Part shown: positions 18,377-27,260 of the stretch, in pieces
Numbering within the stretch: the first letter of the stretch is position 1
Layout of the letters: each line of letters begins with the position of its first letter
NCBI RefSeq assembly: GCF_022749495.1
Contig: NZ_CP094241.1
Location: forward strand, 2,356,001-2,420,000
Origin: Neisseria macacae ATCC 33926
GTDB lineage: Bacteria > Pseudomonadota > Gammaproteobacteria > Burkholderiales > Neisseriaceae
Reading direction: 5' to 3'
Length of the DNA stretch: 64,000 nucleotides
Made by a program: the position numbers and the translations under genes
Notes under the pieces: generated by a model
Told to the model about the DNA's origin: nothing
The model's database searches: none
Seen by the model: the letters and a program-made list of their open reading frames with translations, nothing else

Positions 18377-18425
18377 GAAAGGGGTCGTCTGAAAACCGCC
18401 GTTGGGTTTTCAGACGACCCCTTTC
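18377..18425 (+). terminator. DUS-pair terminator with 21-bp perfect stem
   Basis: Arms 18377-18397 and 18405-18425 pair perfectly over 21 bases around a seven-base loop. Pairing extends beyond the uptake sequences themselves, and the position is 103 bp past the receptor gene. Confidence 0.85.
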
Positions 18426-18463
18426 CCATAAAAACCTCTTCATCCCCACTTGAAGGAGCTGCG

Positions 18464-20683
18464 ATGAACCATCCGATCCGCTACGCCTGCCTGCTTGCCG
18501 CCGTCCCGCTGCAACTTTCCGCCCAAACCGCCGAACAGACGGAACATGTTGACCTGCCCGCCGTTAACGTAACCGGACAAAGCCGTACTGCTTCGCGTGA
18601 CAGTTATACCGTGCCAACCATGTCCACCGCCACCGGCCTGCCGATCTCCCCCAAAGACACGCCGCAATCCGTCAGCGTCATTACGCGCAAACAGATGGAC
18701 GATTCGGGCGCGACCACGCTGGAAGACGCATTGAAAACCACCACGGGGCTGAATATTTACAAACAGGGTTTCCAAACCCGCTTTCAATCCAGAGGCTTCG
18801 ACATCGCGCAGATCAGCGAAGACGGTGTCAATTCGACGGTCTGTACCATGTGCGGCAATAATCCGCACGATGCCAAACAACTGACCGACACCGCGCTTTA
18901 CGACCGCATCGAAGTCGTGCGCGGGGCAACCGGCTTGCGTAAAGCGCAAAGCGAGCCGGGCGGCAGTATCAACGCCATCCGCAAACGCCCGACCGCTGCG
19001 CCGCTGCTTGAATTTGACGCAACCGCCGACCGCTTCGGCACGCTGCGCACTTCCGCCGATGTGTCGGGATTCCTCAGCCGCGACAATGGCTTGCGCGGGC
19101 GCGCGGTTGCCGTACTTGAAAAAAACAAAAGCTGGCGTAAAAACAGCGACGGCAATAAAGGGATCATTTACGGCGTTATCGACAAGCAAGTCGGGGAAAA
19201 CGATATGCTGACGTTGAGTGCGATGTACCACCGTGAAAAAGATGTACCTTCCCTGTTCGGGCTGCCCGCCAATCCCGACGGCAGCGACCTGCGGTTACCG
19301 CGCGACAGCTATTTGGGTGCAAACTGGAACCGTGCGGATTACAAAAAAGCCAATATATTCGCCGAATGGAAGCACCATTTCGGCGATCGTTGGAATCTGA
19401 CCACTTCCGTCGATTACCGCCGCAACAAATCCGTTACCGAATATGGTTACGTCCCGCAGCGGCAAGATATTTCGCCCGCAGGCACATTGAGCGACGGCTA
19501 TACCGGCAGAAGCGACCGCAACAACAGTCAATGGACTGTGCAAAGCGATTTAGAAGGAAAATTTGATTGGTTCGGTCGCGAACATGAGCTTTACGCGGGC
19601 TATGAATACACCAAAGAAAAATTCGATAATATGTGGCGAGGCACACCCTTGAAAGATGGCAACTATTCTGTTTTTGCTTGGACGGGTGATGAAATTGCCA
19701 AACCTGATTGGAACACGGCCCGCAATATCGAAATCCGTAAAACCGTTCCCGACACCCACACGGCAACCATAGCCACCCGCCTGAACATTGCCGACAAATG
19801 GCACATCCTGCTCGGCACAAGTTACAGCCGCTGGCGGCAATCACAATATCTGTCATGGATGAAAACCCCCGACAGCCACTATAAAAAAGGCCGTTTCATC
19901 CCCTACGCAGGCATTACCTACGACATTACCCCGCAACAAAACCTATATGCAAGTTACACCAGCATTTTCAAATACTCGGGCGATTATTACGACATCAATG
20001 ACAAGCTCTTGCCGCCTGTAATGGGCAACAGCTACGAAATCGGCTGGAAAGGCGCGTGGAACAACAATAAATTGAACACCACCCTCGCCCTGTTTCAAAC
20101 CGAAAAACACAACCAACCCACAGACACATGGTTGGGTAAAGACCTCGCAACGGGCAATATCCGTCCTTGGGTACGCGGCAACCGCGCCATCTACACGCCT
20201 GTACGCATGGAAAGCCGCGGTATTGATGCCGAAATTGCCGGCAACATCACCGACGACTGGCAGATTTTTGCGGGCTACACCTTCAACAAAAGGCGTTATA
20301 CCTCCACCGCTGCCGCCCAAACCGCAGAGCGCAACGGTCGCGGGGTCGATTTCAGCCAGCACACGCCCCGACATATCTTCCGCCTCAATACCATGTACCG
20401 CCTGCCCGGTGCGGCGCGCAAATGGACGGTGGGCGGCGGTGTCAACGTCCAAAGCAAATCCAGCCCGATTATGGTGGACGGAGAGAAACAATATTTGGGC
20501 GGTTACGCAGTTTGGCATGCAGCCGTACAATACGAACCCTCCAAGCACGCCAAACTCAGTCTGAAAGTCGACAACCTGACCGACAAACGCTATTACGAAA
20601 GTTACGCCCACCGCGCTACCTACCAAGGACATTTCTACGGACAACCGCGCAATGTAACCTTGAACTTCAAGTGGAAGATGTAG
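18464..20683 (+). CDS. TonB-dependent siderophore receptor (copy 2)
   Basis: A 739-residue paralogue of the preceding receptor: signal peptide (MNHPIRYACLLAAVPLQLSA), TonB-box-like PAVNVTG, plug (KDTPQSVSVITRKQMDDSGA; RIEVVRGATGLRKAQSEPGG) and barrel ending NFKWKM. AAGGAG lies six bases before the ATG. Unlike copy 1, its plug carries a CTMC cysteine pair near residue 127, in the loop before KQLTDTALYD. Ferric-siderophore uptake is the family role; the ligand is unknown. The strong ribosome site and separate terminator between the copies suggest independent expression. Confidence 0.92.
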   Translation: MNHPIRYACLLAAVPLQLSAQTAEQTEHVDLPAVNVTGQSRTASRDSYTVPTMSTATGLPISPKDTPQSVSVITRKQMDDSGATTLEDALKTTTGLNIYKQGFQTRFQSRGFDIAQISEDGVNSTVCTMCGNNPHDAKQLTDTALYDRIEVVRGATGLRKAQSEPGGSINAIRKRPTAAPLLEFDATADRFGTLRTSADVSGFLSRDNGLRGRAVAVLEKNKSWRKNSDGNKGIIYGVIDKQVGENDMLTLSAMYHREKDVPSLFGLPANPDGSDLRLPRDSYLGANWNRADYKKANIFAEWKHHFGDRWNLTTSVDYRRNKSVTEYGYVPQRQDISPAGTLSDGYTGRSDRNNSQWTVQSDLEGKFDWFGREHELYAGYEYTKEKFDNMWRGTPLKDGNYSVFAWTGDEIAKPDWNTARNIEIRKTVPDTHTATIATRLNIADKWHILLGTSYSRWRQSQYLSWMKTPDSHYKKGRFIPYAGITYDITPQQNLYASYTSIFKYSGDYYDINDKLLPPVMGNSYEIGWKGAWNNNKLNTTLALFQTEKHNQPTDTWLGKDLATGNIRPWVRGNRAIYTPVRMESRGIDAEIAGNITDDWQIFAGYTFNKRRYTSTAAAQTAERNGRGVDFSQHTPRHIFRLNTMYRLPGAARKWTVGGGVNVQSKSSPIMVDGEKQYLGGYAVWHAAVQYEPSKHAKLSLKVDNLTDKRYYESYAHRATYQGHFYGQPRNVTLNFKWKM

Positions 20684-20697
20684 CCATTTTATAAAGC

Positions 20698-20737
20698 GAG
20701 GTCGTCTGAAAATACAATCCGGCTTTCAGACGACCTC
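20698..20737 (+). terminator. DUS-pair terminator after receptor 2
   Basis: Opposed uptake sequences, 20698-20711 and 20724-20737, fourteen-base stem, just after the stop codon. Confidence 0.75.
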
Positions 20738-20918
20738 CCGTCCTGCCGCCATGCTGCCCATCCCGACATGACGGCATCGGTATTTTTATTTGAACCACTG
20801 CAAACCGTCGTCTGAAAACCGGCAGGAAACAAAAGCGTCGGATAGCGTGTCTGATGCCGTTATCCCACCAATGCAGATTTTCAGACGACCTCCCGTTATT
20901 TGTACCAACACACCATCC

Positions 20919-22637
20919 ATGAACATCCTCAAAAAATTCTCCCGACTCGCCCGCCCCTTTTGGACGGGGGCGCACGGGCGCATCCAATGGTTGATGCTCG
21001 CCATCCTCATCGGCTTCACCCTTTGTTCCATCACCATCAGCGTTTGGATTGCTGCGTGGGACAAACGCTTCTACGACGCGCTCGCCGCGTTTGACGGCGC
21101 GTCCATGCCTTCGCTCATCGTCGAATACCTCGGTTACATGGCGATGATTATCGGCTGCATCGTCTGCGGCGACTGGCTGCAAAAACGCCTCATCTTCCGC
21201 TGGCGCACCCACCTGACCGAACAATTCCAGCAAAACTGGCTCGAAGGCCACAAACACTACCGCCTGCGCCTGACCGGTGAACCCGACAACCCCGACCAGC
21301 GCATCGCCGAAGACATCTACCTCCTCGCCGACAAAAGCATCAGCCTCTTTCGCTCCTTCATCAATAATATTGCCAAATTCAGCGCATTCGTCGCCGTATT
21401 GTGGACGCTCTCCGGCGTGCAGACCTTCAACATCGGCGGACGCGACATCACCATACACGGCTACCTCGTCTGGGTTGCCCTGATTTATTCCGTCATCAGC
21501 ACCCTGATTGCCCACCTCGTCGGCCGCAAACTCAAAAATCTCAACATCGACCGTCAGCACCGCGAAGCCGACTACCGCGCCGCCCTCCTGCGCGTGCGCG
21601 ACCACGCCGAACAAATCGCCTTCTACAACGGCGGCGAAGCCGAAACAGGTCGTCTGAAACAACGCTACCTCCGCATCCGCGACAACTGGCGGCGGCTCAC
21701 CAACTGCGAATTCCGCCAAGAAACCTTCTGGGCGGCCTATGTCCGCATCAGCATCTTCATCCCCATCCTCGCCACCCTGCCCATGTACCTCGCCAAAACC
21801 ATGACCTTCGGCGACATGATGCAGACCCGCACATCGTTTGCCCGCGTCCAAGACAGCTTCGGCTGGTTTACCGACTCCTACCGCCGCCTCATCGAATGGG
21901 CGGCAGTCGTAGAACGCCTCTCCGGTTTTCAGACGGCATTGGAACAAGTAGAGCAGGAAGGCAGAAGCGCCGCCCACCCAACGTCCGCACCCGCCCTGAC
22001 TTTAAACAACCACCGCCAAAGCGGCATCCTCGTCCTGCAAAACCTTACCGTCCACACCCAAACCGGTAGCCCACTGCTCACCGACATCAACCTCGAAGCC
22101 CACGCCCCCGAATGGGTGTTGCTCGAAGGCAGAAGCGGTATCGGCAAATCCACCCTGCTGCGCGCCCTCGCAGGCTTGTGGCCGTATTACCAAGGCAGCT
22201 TCGCCCTCGACGGCAGCCTCCTCTTCCTGCCCCAACGCCCCTACCTCCCCGCCGACACCCTGCGCCACACCGTCAGCTATCCCCACCCCGCCTGCCAAGA
22301 CGACCGACTTATTCAGACGACCTTGGAACAAGTCGGACTAGGCCGCCTGAAAGATAATTTAGACGAACCATACGAATGGCACGGCATCCTTTCCGGCGGC
22401 GAACAGCAACGCCTCAGCCTCGCCCGCGCGCTGCTGCACAAACCGCAAATCCTGTTCCTCGACGAAGCCACCAACCAGCTCGACGGCGAATCCGCATTGA
22501 CGCTGATGCAGGTTCTCAAGCAAAACCTTCCCGACACCCTCGTCATCGGTATCAGCCATCAACCCGAAATCCAAGCCTTGTTCGGACGTAAAGTTAATTT
22601 AAAACCACTTGGCGAACTTGCAAACCGTTCAGATTAG
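20919..22637 (+). CDS. Fused ABC transporter permease/ATPase, SbmA/YddA type
   Basis: From ATG 20919 the protein has 572 residues; a longer frame from 20790 would translate through uptake sequences and is rejected. The N-terminal half is an ABC_membrane_2 (SbmA/BacA/YddA) domain with WTGAHGRIQWLML and IAAWDKRFYDAL near the start. The C-terminal ATPase has Walker A EGRSGIGKSTLLRAL, signature LSGGEQQRLSLARAL and Walker B ILFLDEATNQLD. Family members move peptides or complex natural products. Its place behind two siderophore receptors suggests siderophore handling across the inner membrane, which is inferred. The frame carries AG-type uptake sequences (near 21648, 22313) and one foreign-type copy at 21928. 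Confidence 0.85.
   Translation: MNILKKFSRLARPFWTGAHGRIQWLMLAILIGFTLCSITISVWIAAWDKRFYDALAAFDGASMPSLIVEYLGYMAMIIGCIVCGDWLQKRLIFRWRTHLTEQFQQNWLEGHKHYRLRLTGEPDNPDQRIAEDIYLLADKSISLFRSFINNIAKFSAFVAVLWTLSGVQTFNIGGRDITIHGYLVWVALIYSVISTLIAHLVGRKLKNLNIDRQHREADYRAALLRVRDHAEQIAFYNGGEAETGRLKQRYLRIRDNWRRLTNCEFRQETFWAAYVRISIFIPILATLPMYLAKTMTFGDMMQTRTSFARVQDSFGWFTDSYRRLIEWAAVVERLSGFQTALEQVEQEGRSAAHPTSAPALTLNNHRQSGILVLQNLTVHTQTGSPLLTDINLEAHAPEWVLLEGRSGIGKSTLLRALAGLWPYYQGSFALDGSLLFLPQRPYLPADTLRHTVSYPHPACQDDRLIQTTLEQVGLGRLKDNLDEPYEWHGILSGGEQQRLSLARALLHKPQILFLDEATNQLDGESALTLMQVLKQNLPDTLVIGISHQPEIQALFGRKVNLKPLGELANRSD
21928..21939 (-). repeat. AT-DUS (meningococcal/gonococcal dialect) inside the ABC gene
   Basis: The plus strand reads TTCAGACGGCAT, the exact reverse complement of ATGCCGTCTGAA. 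All other full copies I noticed in the window are AGGTCGTCTGAA or, rarely, AGGCCGTCTGAA. A single AT-type copy points to past exchange with, or ancestry shared with, the AT-dialect species. Confidence 0.8.
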
Positions 22638-22806
22638 TAATATAGTTCTTTCTGACTAGTTTCATAGTTCTTTAGGGTTACTTTTAAAACTCCTTGGATA
22701 GCCTCCGCCAGCTCCCGGCAGGAGGCGTTTTTTTGTCCGCAGTTTTTTACCTTCGCTTAAGACATTGAATTTCAAAGCACCCGGCCAATATCAACCGCAC
22801 TAAAAA

Positions 22807-22845
22807 AGGTCGTCTGAAAAACATTTCTGCTTTTCAGACGACCTC
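22807..22845. terminator. DUS pair between convergent ABC gene and cysB
   Basis: Opposed uptake sequences with a ten-base loop, preceded by AAAAAA on the plus strand, so the minus-strand transcript of cysB ends in T. It can serve both convergent genes. Confidence 0.75.
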
Positions 22846-22860
22846 TTGCCATATCCAAAA

Positions 22861-23811
22861 TCAAATAGAGAAATCTTCGACCACCGGCGTATAAAGAATA
22901 CGGTCTACCACATCCCGCGTCAGCTTCGGCGAGAACATTTCGATAAAATCGTAGGTATAACCGCGAAGATAAGTATCCGAGCGTACTGCAATCCAAATGG
23001 GCGAAGGCTCAAACAGATGCGCAGCATCGACCAATTCCAAATCCGCATCCTTCTCCGGATCAAATGCCATCTTCGCCATCAACCCGACCCCAAGCCCCAG
23101 TCGGACATAAGTCTTCAAGACATCCGTATCCGCTGCCGACAACACCACATCCGGATTATCCAAATGCGCCTTATTAAAAGCACGCGCAATACTGCTGCCC
23201 TGATTAAATGCAAATTCGTAAGTAATCAAAGGAAACGAAGCCAAATCCTCAATACTTAAAGGATTCATACATTCCAACAAAGGATGCTCTTTCGGCACGA
23301 TGACCGCATGGTTCCATTCATCACACGTCAACTTGCTCAGTTCGGGATGATCGTCAATCCGCTCCGTCACAATCGCAATATCCGCCTCGCCATTGCTGAC
23401 CATTTGCGCAATAGCAGCAGGACTCCCCTGCTTGATCGTCAGATTGACCCTCGGATAACGCTTCACAAAATCCGCCACAATCAAAGGCAGCGCATAGCGT
23501 GCCTGCGTATGCGTCGTCGCAATCGTCAGAGCACCGCTGTCGTGATCGGTAAACTCGCTGCCGATATTCTTAATATTTTGGACATCTCGCAAAATCCGTT
23601 CCGAAATTTCCAACACCGCCTTACCCGGCTGGGAAACAGACACCACACGCTTGCCGCTGCGTATAAAAATCTGCACCCCCAGTTCTTCTTCCAAAAGGCG
23701 GATTTGCTTGGAAATACCCGGTTGCGAAGTAAATAGCGCATCCGCAGCCTCAGATACATTCAAATTATGGCGGTACACCTCCAACGCATACCGCAATTGC
23801 TGTAATTTCAT
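22861..23811 (-). CDS. cysB: LysR-type regulator CysB
   Basis: From ATG 23811 the protein is 316 residues and starts MKLQQLRYALEVYRHNLNVS, the CysB/Cbl N-terminus, followed by the winged-helix motif SQPGISKQIRLLEEELG. The effector domain retains IATTHTQARYALP, FPLITYEF and the CysB end LTRDVVD. CysB activates cysteine-biosynthesis and sulfate-uptake genes in response to N-acetylserine. A 17-residue N-terminal extension to 23862 is possible but not conserved. No cys gene lies next to it. Confidence 0.92.
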   Translation of the reverse strand: MKLQQLRYALEVYRHNLNVSEAADALFTSQPGISKQIRLLEEELGVQIFIRSGKRVVSVSQPGKAVLEISERILRDVQNIKNIGSEFTDHDSGALTIATTHTQARYALPLIVADFVKRYPRVNLTIKQGSPAAIAQMVSNGEADIAIVTERIDDHPELSKLTCDEWNHAVIVPKEHPLLECMNPLSIEDLASFPLITYEFAFNQGSSIARAFNKAHLDNPDVVLSAADTDVLKTYVRLGLGVGLMAKMAFDPEKDADLELVDAAHLFEPSPIWIAVRSDTYLRGYTYDFIEMFSPKLTRDVVDRILYTPVVEDFSI

Positions 23812-24111
23812 AGGTAGTCCGGTTGTATTGTGTTTGTATGTTTTATACGACAAGCGGCACATAATTTAACATATTTTGCCGGATTTGTCGGACATCCAAA
23901 AAACACACAAGGAAGCTTTTGTTTTCAATAAAACTATACATATAAACTATGAAAACCGTCTTTACAGCACGCAAACTCTTGTTGCGTTTCCGCAACTGCA
24001 AATGGAAACAGACCCGAATTTCCTGATAAATAAATGACACAAGCTTGATTTTTAGGCATGATTCACCATTAGGAGGCAAGCAGTTTCATGTTTTTATCAA
24101 GGCATCGAGTA

Positions 24112-24141
24112 TTGACAGTCTGTGCCATGCTTCTTTATAGT
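24112..24141 (+). promoter_or_regulatory. Sigma-70 promoter of rmpM
   Basis: TTGACA (24112-24117) and TATAGT (24136-24141) are separated by 18 bases; a start near 24148 leaves a 105-base leader. The gap upstream to cysB (23812-24111) is AT-rich, and I see no gene in it. Confidence 0.75.
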
Positions 24142-24252
24142 GCAAACTGATATATCCGATTTGCCGCTGTTTTATGCTGCGGCCTGTATATTGGTAATTT
24201 GCTGCGGCTGCTTCCTGTATCCGCCGCATAACAATTTTGATGAGGGAATAAA

Positions 24253-25014
24253 ATGACCAAACAGCTGAAATTAAGCGCATTGTTCGTTGCATTGGTTGCT
24301 TCAGGCACTGCAATGGCAAGTGAAGCGCACACCAAACACGGCTACACCGTAAGCAGCCAATCTCAAGAAGTCGTCCGTAACAACTACGGCGAGTGCTGGA
24401 AAAACAGCTACTTCGACAAAGAAACCCAAGGTCGTGTCGAATGTGGTGACCGCGAAGCGGTAGCCGCAGTTCAACAAGCTCCCGAATACGTTGACGAAAC
24501 TGTTTCCCTGTCTGCGAAAACCCTGTTCGGCTTCGACAAAGACATCCTGCGTCCTGAAGCTCAAGAAAACCTGAACAGCCTGGCTCAACGCCTGAGCAAC
24601 GAAAACGTACAAACCGTACGTATCGAAGGTCATACCGACTTCATGGGTTCTGAAGAGTACAACCAAAACCTGTCTGAGCGTCGTGCCAACGTAGTTGCCA
24701 ACTACTTGGTAGGTCGTGGCGTTCCTTCCAGCAAAGTTTCCGCTACAGGTCTTGGCGAGTCTCAAGCTCAAATGACTGCTACTTGTGAAGCAGAAGTAGC
24801 AAAACTGGGCAAAAAAGTATCCAAAGCCAAAAAACGCGCTGCTTTGATCGCATGTATCGAGCCTGACCGTCGCGTTGATGTGAAAATCCGCAGCACTGTT
24901 ACCAAACAAGTTGCTCCGGGTCAAACAATTGAAGGTCAAGGCGAACGTCCGGCAGTGGATGAAGGCTGGATTCCTTCTCCATACAACGGCGTACACGGCT
25001 ACGCTAAGCCTTAA
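24253..25014 (+). CDS. rmpM: Outer-membrane protein RmpM (class 4, OmpA-like)
   Basis: The 253-residue protein has a signal peptide ending SGTAMA, a short periplasmic N-terminal region, and an OmpA-like peptidoglycan-binding domain (about residues 85-215: LFGFDKDILRPEAQ, IEGHTDFMGSEEYNQNLSERRA). Cysteines in ATCEAEVA and ALIACIEPDRRVD are typical of this family. RmpM/PIII stabilises porin and receptor oligomers and ties them to the cell wall. GAGGGAA precedes the ATG, and codon use suggests high expression. A compact intrinsic terminator follows. Confidence 0.95.
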   Translation: MTKQLKLSALFVALVASGTAMASEAHTKHGYTVSSQSQEVVRNNYGECWKNSYFDKETQGRVECGDREAVAAVQQAPEYVDETVSLSAKTLFGFDKDILRPEAQENLNSLAQRLSNENVQTVRIEGHTDFMGSEEYNQNLSERRANVVANYLVGRGVPSSKVSATGLGESQAQMTATCEAEVAKLGKKVSKAKKRAALIACIEPDRRVDVKIRSTVTKQVAPGQTIEGQGERPAVDEGWIPSPYNGVHGYAKP

Positions 25015-25030
25015 TCGAAACATCCCAGAA

Positions 25031-25054
25031 ACCCCGCTTCCCTGCGGGGTTTTT
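25031..25054 (+). terminator. Terminator of rmpM
   Basis: ACCCCGC (25031-25037) pairs with GCGGGGT (25044-25050), followed by a T run. It is a classic intrinsic terminator that does not use an uptake sequence. Confidence 0.9.
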
Positions 25055-25148
25055 ATTTTGTCGGATTAACGTTGATACAAAGGTCGTCTGAAAAATCGAG
25101 ATTTGGCTTCTTTTAACTTTGCCACAACTTCCCCTTCAGACGACCTAG

Positions 25149-25168
25149 ATTTTCCTCATGAATCCTTT
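25149..25168. repeat. Duplicated fragment of the pyrE leader, copy 1
   Basis: These 20 bases (ATTTTCCTCATGAATCCTTT) recur at 26444-26463, directly before pyrE. In both places the copy follows an inverted uptake sequence by two bases, and weaker similarity continues for about 40 bases. Confidence 0.7.
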
Positions 25169-25294
25169 TCTACCTCTTCTCGATCAATCTATCTGATAGA
25201 AGCTGAGAATTTCGGTATCAACCTGCCATATATCGCCGTCACCATTTGACACAGATAATAGCCAAATACAAAAAATTAAAAAGCGTACAAAAGC

Positions 25295-25339
25295 AAAAGG
25301 TCGTCTGAAACCAGAAAACCTGTTTTCAGACGACCTTTA
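25295..25339 (-). terminator. DUS-pair terminator of the barrel lipoprotein
   Basis: Opposed uptake sequences (about 25295-25310 and 25324-25339), ending in TTTT on the minus strand, 24 bp beyond the stop codon. Confidence 0.8.
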
Positions 25340-25363
25340 TTTGCAATACCGTTTACCGGAAGA

Positions 25364-26203
25364 TTATTTCTTCGAGCCGACGAATGCGCCTACCGTATTG
25401 CCGCTAGAGAATCCGCCTGCAACTTCCGCTGCATTTTTGCCAAAGAAACCGCCTTTGACTTGGGTCGCACCGGATTGTTCAAACTTGTTGCCGCTAATTT
25501 GGGCATTAACAGCAATGTTGTCGCCAAATTTAGCATCACGAGAGATAGTGCCTGTTAATTTTTTACTGTCAAAATTGGCAGTCAACTCTGTGCGGGTAAT
25601 ATCGTAATTTGCGCCGCTATGCATAGAGGCAACGCTGGTGCTGTAATGAACTTGTCCTTTAGGCAGCTCGGCTGCGGGCGTAAAGTGTCCGCTGAAGAAA
25701 GCTTGTTTTTTGCCGTTAACTTCCAACACGCCGGCAGTAGCGTTTGCTGAAGCGGTATTGACCAAGAATTTCTGTACGGATTTCGGCTCGCCGGATGCAA
25801 TTCCTGAAATGAAACCAGGAACTTTGCCTTTCCAATTATTCAAAGAAATACCGCCGCTTTGGGTCAAGTCGAAATCCACACCGTCAACGCGGATGTGTTT
25901 GATGTTGCTATTATCGATGGCAATGCTATTACCGCCAACTGTTTGCTGTGCGGCGGTAGGAACCGTCGGAGTAGCAGGAGTTTTAGGAGCGGTAGGCGTT
26001 TTAGGAGTAGTCGGCGTTTTACCCGTCTCAGGTTTTGCAGGAGTTGTCGTTGATGGGGGAGTTGCAGGCTTCTGCGACGTTGATGGGTTGCTTGGACCTG
26101 CGTTAGGCGTAGATTGTGAAGATGGAGTGGAATTTCCACCGCCACCCCCGCCTCCGCAGGCAGCCAAAGTTGCTGTACAAATCAATGCAAGTACTTTTTT
26201 CAT
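25364..26203 (-). CDS. TbpB-like beta-barrel surface lipoprotein
   Basis: The 279-residue protein has a lipobox (TLAAC, Cys16) followed by seven glycines, then a low-complexity Pro/Thr/Lys linker (about 25-85) with repeated TPKTPTAPKT units. The C-terminal domain (about 90-279) is an eight-strand-type barrel ending GGFFGKNAAEVAGGF ... VGAFVGSKK, the signature shared by TbpB, NHBA and factor-H-binding-like proteins that Slam exports to the cell surface. The ligand is unknown. AAGGATG precedes the ATG. No Slam or TonB receptor gene is adjacent. A leader fragment duplicated on either side suggests the gene was inserted here. Confidence 0.82.
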   Translation of the reverse strand: MKKVLALICTATLAACGGGGGGGNSTPSSQSTPNAGPSNPSTSQKPATPPSTTTPAKPETGKTPTTPKTPTAPKTPATPTVPTAAQQTVGGNSIAIDNSNIKHIRVDGVDFDLTQSGGISLNNWKGKVPGFISGIASGEPKSVQKFLVNTASANATAGVLEVNGKKQAFFSGHFTPAAELPKGQVHYSTSVASMHSGANYDITRTELTANFDSKKLTGTISRDAKFGDNIAVNAQISGNKFEQSGATQVKGGFFGKNAAEVAGGFSSGNTVGAFVGSKK

Positions 26204-26507
26204 GTCGTATCATCCTTTTTTAAATTGAATCTCGAAGTTTCTGTATTCGGGAACAAGTCTTGATTGTGCTTGCGATGCACCTGAATCAATGACTTAGACA
26301 TTTTATACTAAAAAGGTAAGCCGACCCATATGTAATAGTTAATTCAAGTAAATTTACAAACAAAATATAACTAAATTATGACTAAGTTAACAATTTATTG
26401 GCAGGAAACACATAAAATCAACTCACTTTTTCAGACGACCTGCATTTTCCTCATGAATCCTTTATAATCTCTTCCTTTATAAATCAATATCTTTTGAAAG
26501 AAGCAAA
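26204..26507. other. Intergenic region lipoprotein-pyrE (divergent)
   Basis: AT-rich divergent promoter region with one inverted uptake sequence (26431-26442), the second leader repeat and a TATAAT at 26463-26468 for pyrE. No gene is supported. Confidence 0.55.
26444..26463. repeat. Duplicated fragment of the pyrE leader, copy 2
   Basis: Same 20 bases as 25149-25168. Here the copy runs into the pyrE -10 hexamer, so this is presumably the functional leader. Confidence 0.7.
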
Positions 26508-27149
26508 ATGTCCGATTTCCGTCAAGATTTCCTCAAGTTTGCGCTGGCGCAGAATGTATTGAAATTCGGTGAATTCACAACCAAGGCAGGCCGTCAGTCG
26601 CCTTATTTTTTCAACGCCGGACTGTTTAACGACGGCGCATCGACGCTGCAACTGGCGAAGTTTTATGCGCAGGCGATTATCGAGAGCGGCGTAAAATTCG
26701 ACATGCTGTTCGGCCCGGCTTACAAAGGCATTATTTTGGCGGCGGCGACGGCGATGATGCTGGCGGAAAAAGGCGTGAACGTGCCGTTTGCCTACAATCG
26801 CAAAGAAGCGAAAGACCACGGCGAAGGCGGTGTGTTGGTCGGTGCGCCGCTCAAAGGCCGCGTATTGATTATCGACGACGTAATTTCTGCGGGAACATCT
26901 GTGCGCGAATCGGTCAAACTGATTGAAGCGGAAGGTGCAACGCCCGCCGCCGTCGCCATCGCGCTCGACCGTATGGAAAAAGGTACGGGCGAATTGTCCG
27001 CCGTTCAGGAAGTGGAAAAACAATACGGCTTGCCCGTCGTCGCCATTGCCAATCTGAACGACTTGTTCACGCTCCTGCAAAACAACGCGGAATTCGGCGG
27101 CTTCCTCGAGCCGGTCGGAGCCTACCGCGAACGCTACGGCGTTGCCTAA
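26508..27149 (+). CDS. pyrE: Orotate phosphoribosyltransferase
   Basis: The 213-residue protein carries the PRPP-binding motif VLIIDDVISAGTSVRES near residue 120 and the catalytic-loop KEAKDHGEGG near 101, with FGPAYKGI earlier. It joins orotate to PRPP to give OMP in pyrimidine synthesis. Length is normal for the family. A TATAAT lies 40 bp upstream. A DUS-pair terminator follows, so it is probably monocistronic. Confidence 0.96.
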   Translation: MSDFRQDFLKFALAQNVLKFGEFTTKAGRQSPYFFNAGLFNDGASTLQLAKFYAQAIIESGVKFDMLFGPAYKGIILAAATAMMLAEKGVNVPFAYNRKEAKDHGEGGVLVGAPLKGRVLIIDDVISAGTSVRESVKLIEAEGATPAAVAIALDRMEKGTGELSAVQEVEKQYGLPVVAIANLNDLFTLLQNNAEFGGFLEPVGAYRERYGVA

Positions 27150-27164
27150 AATCCGATAAACAAA

Positions 27165-27203
27165 AGGTCGTCTGAAAACGGACAATCCCTTTTCAGACGA
27201 CCC
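27165..27203 (+). terminator. DUS-pair terminator of pyrE
   Basis: Opposed uptake sequences at 27165-27178 and 27190-27203 with an eleven-base loop; the second copy ends in CCC, so the outermost pair is imperfect. Confidence 0.7.
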
Positions 27204-27260
27204 AATCCAATCAAACACACATTAAAACAACACATTCCACACTTTACACGGAAAACCCCT

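Larger units (their letters stand above)
25055..25363. other. Intergenic region rmpM-lipoprotein
   Basis: It contains an uptake-sequence pair (about 25080 and 25136-25147), a fragment resembling the pyrE leader and the terminator pair of the convergent lipoprotein. No gene is seen. Confidence 0.55.

Noticed and set aside
20667..21977. 436-codon minus-strand frame over the ABC transporter
   Set aside because: Antisense shadow of a clear permease/ATPase gene.
26140..26165. Poly-glycine stretch of the lipoprotein as a phase-variable tract
   Set aside because: The seven glycine codons are mixed, with no homopolymer long enough for slippage.
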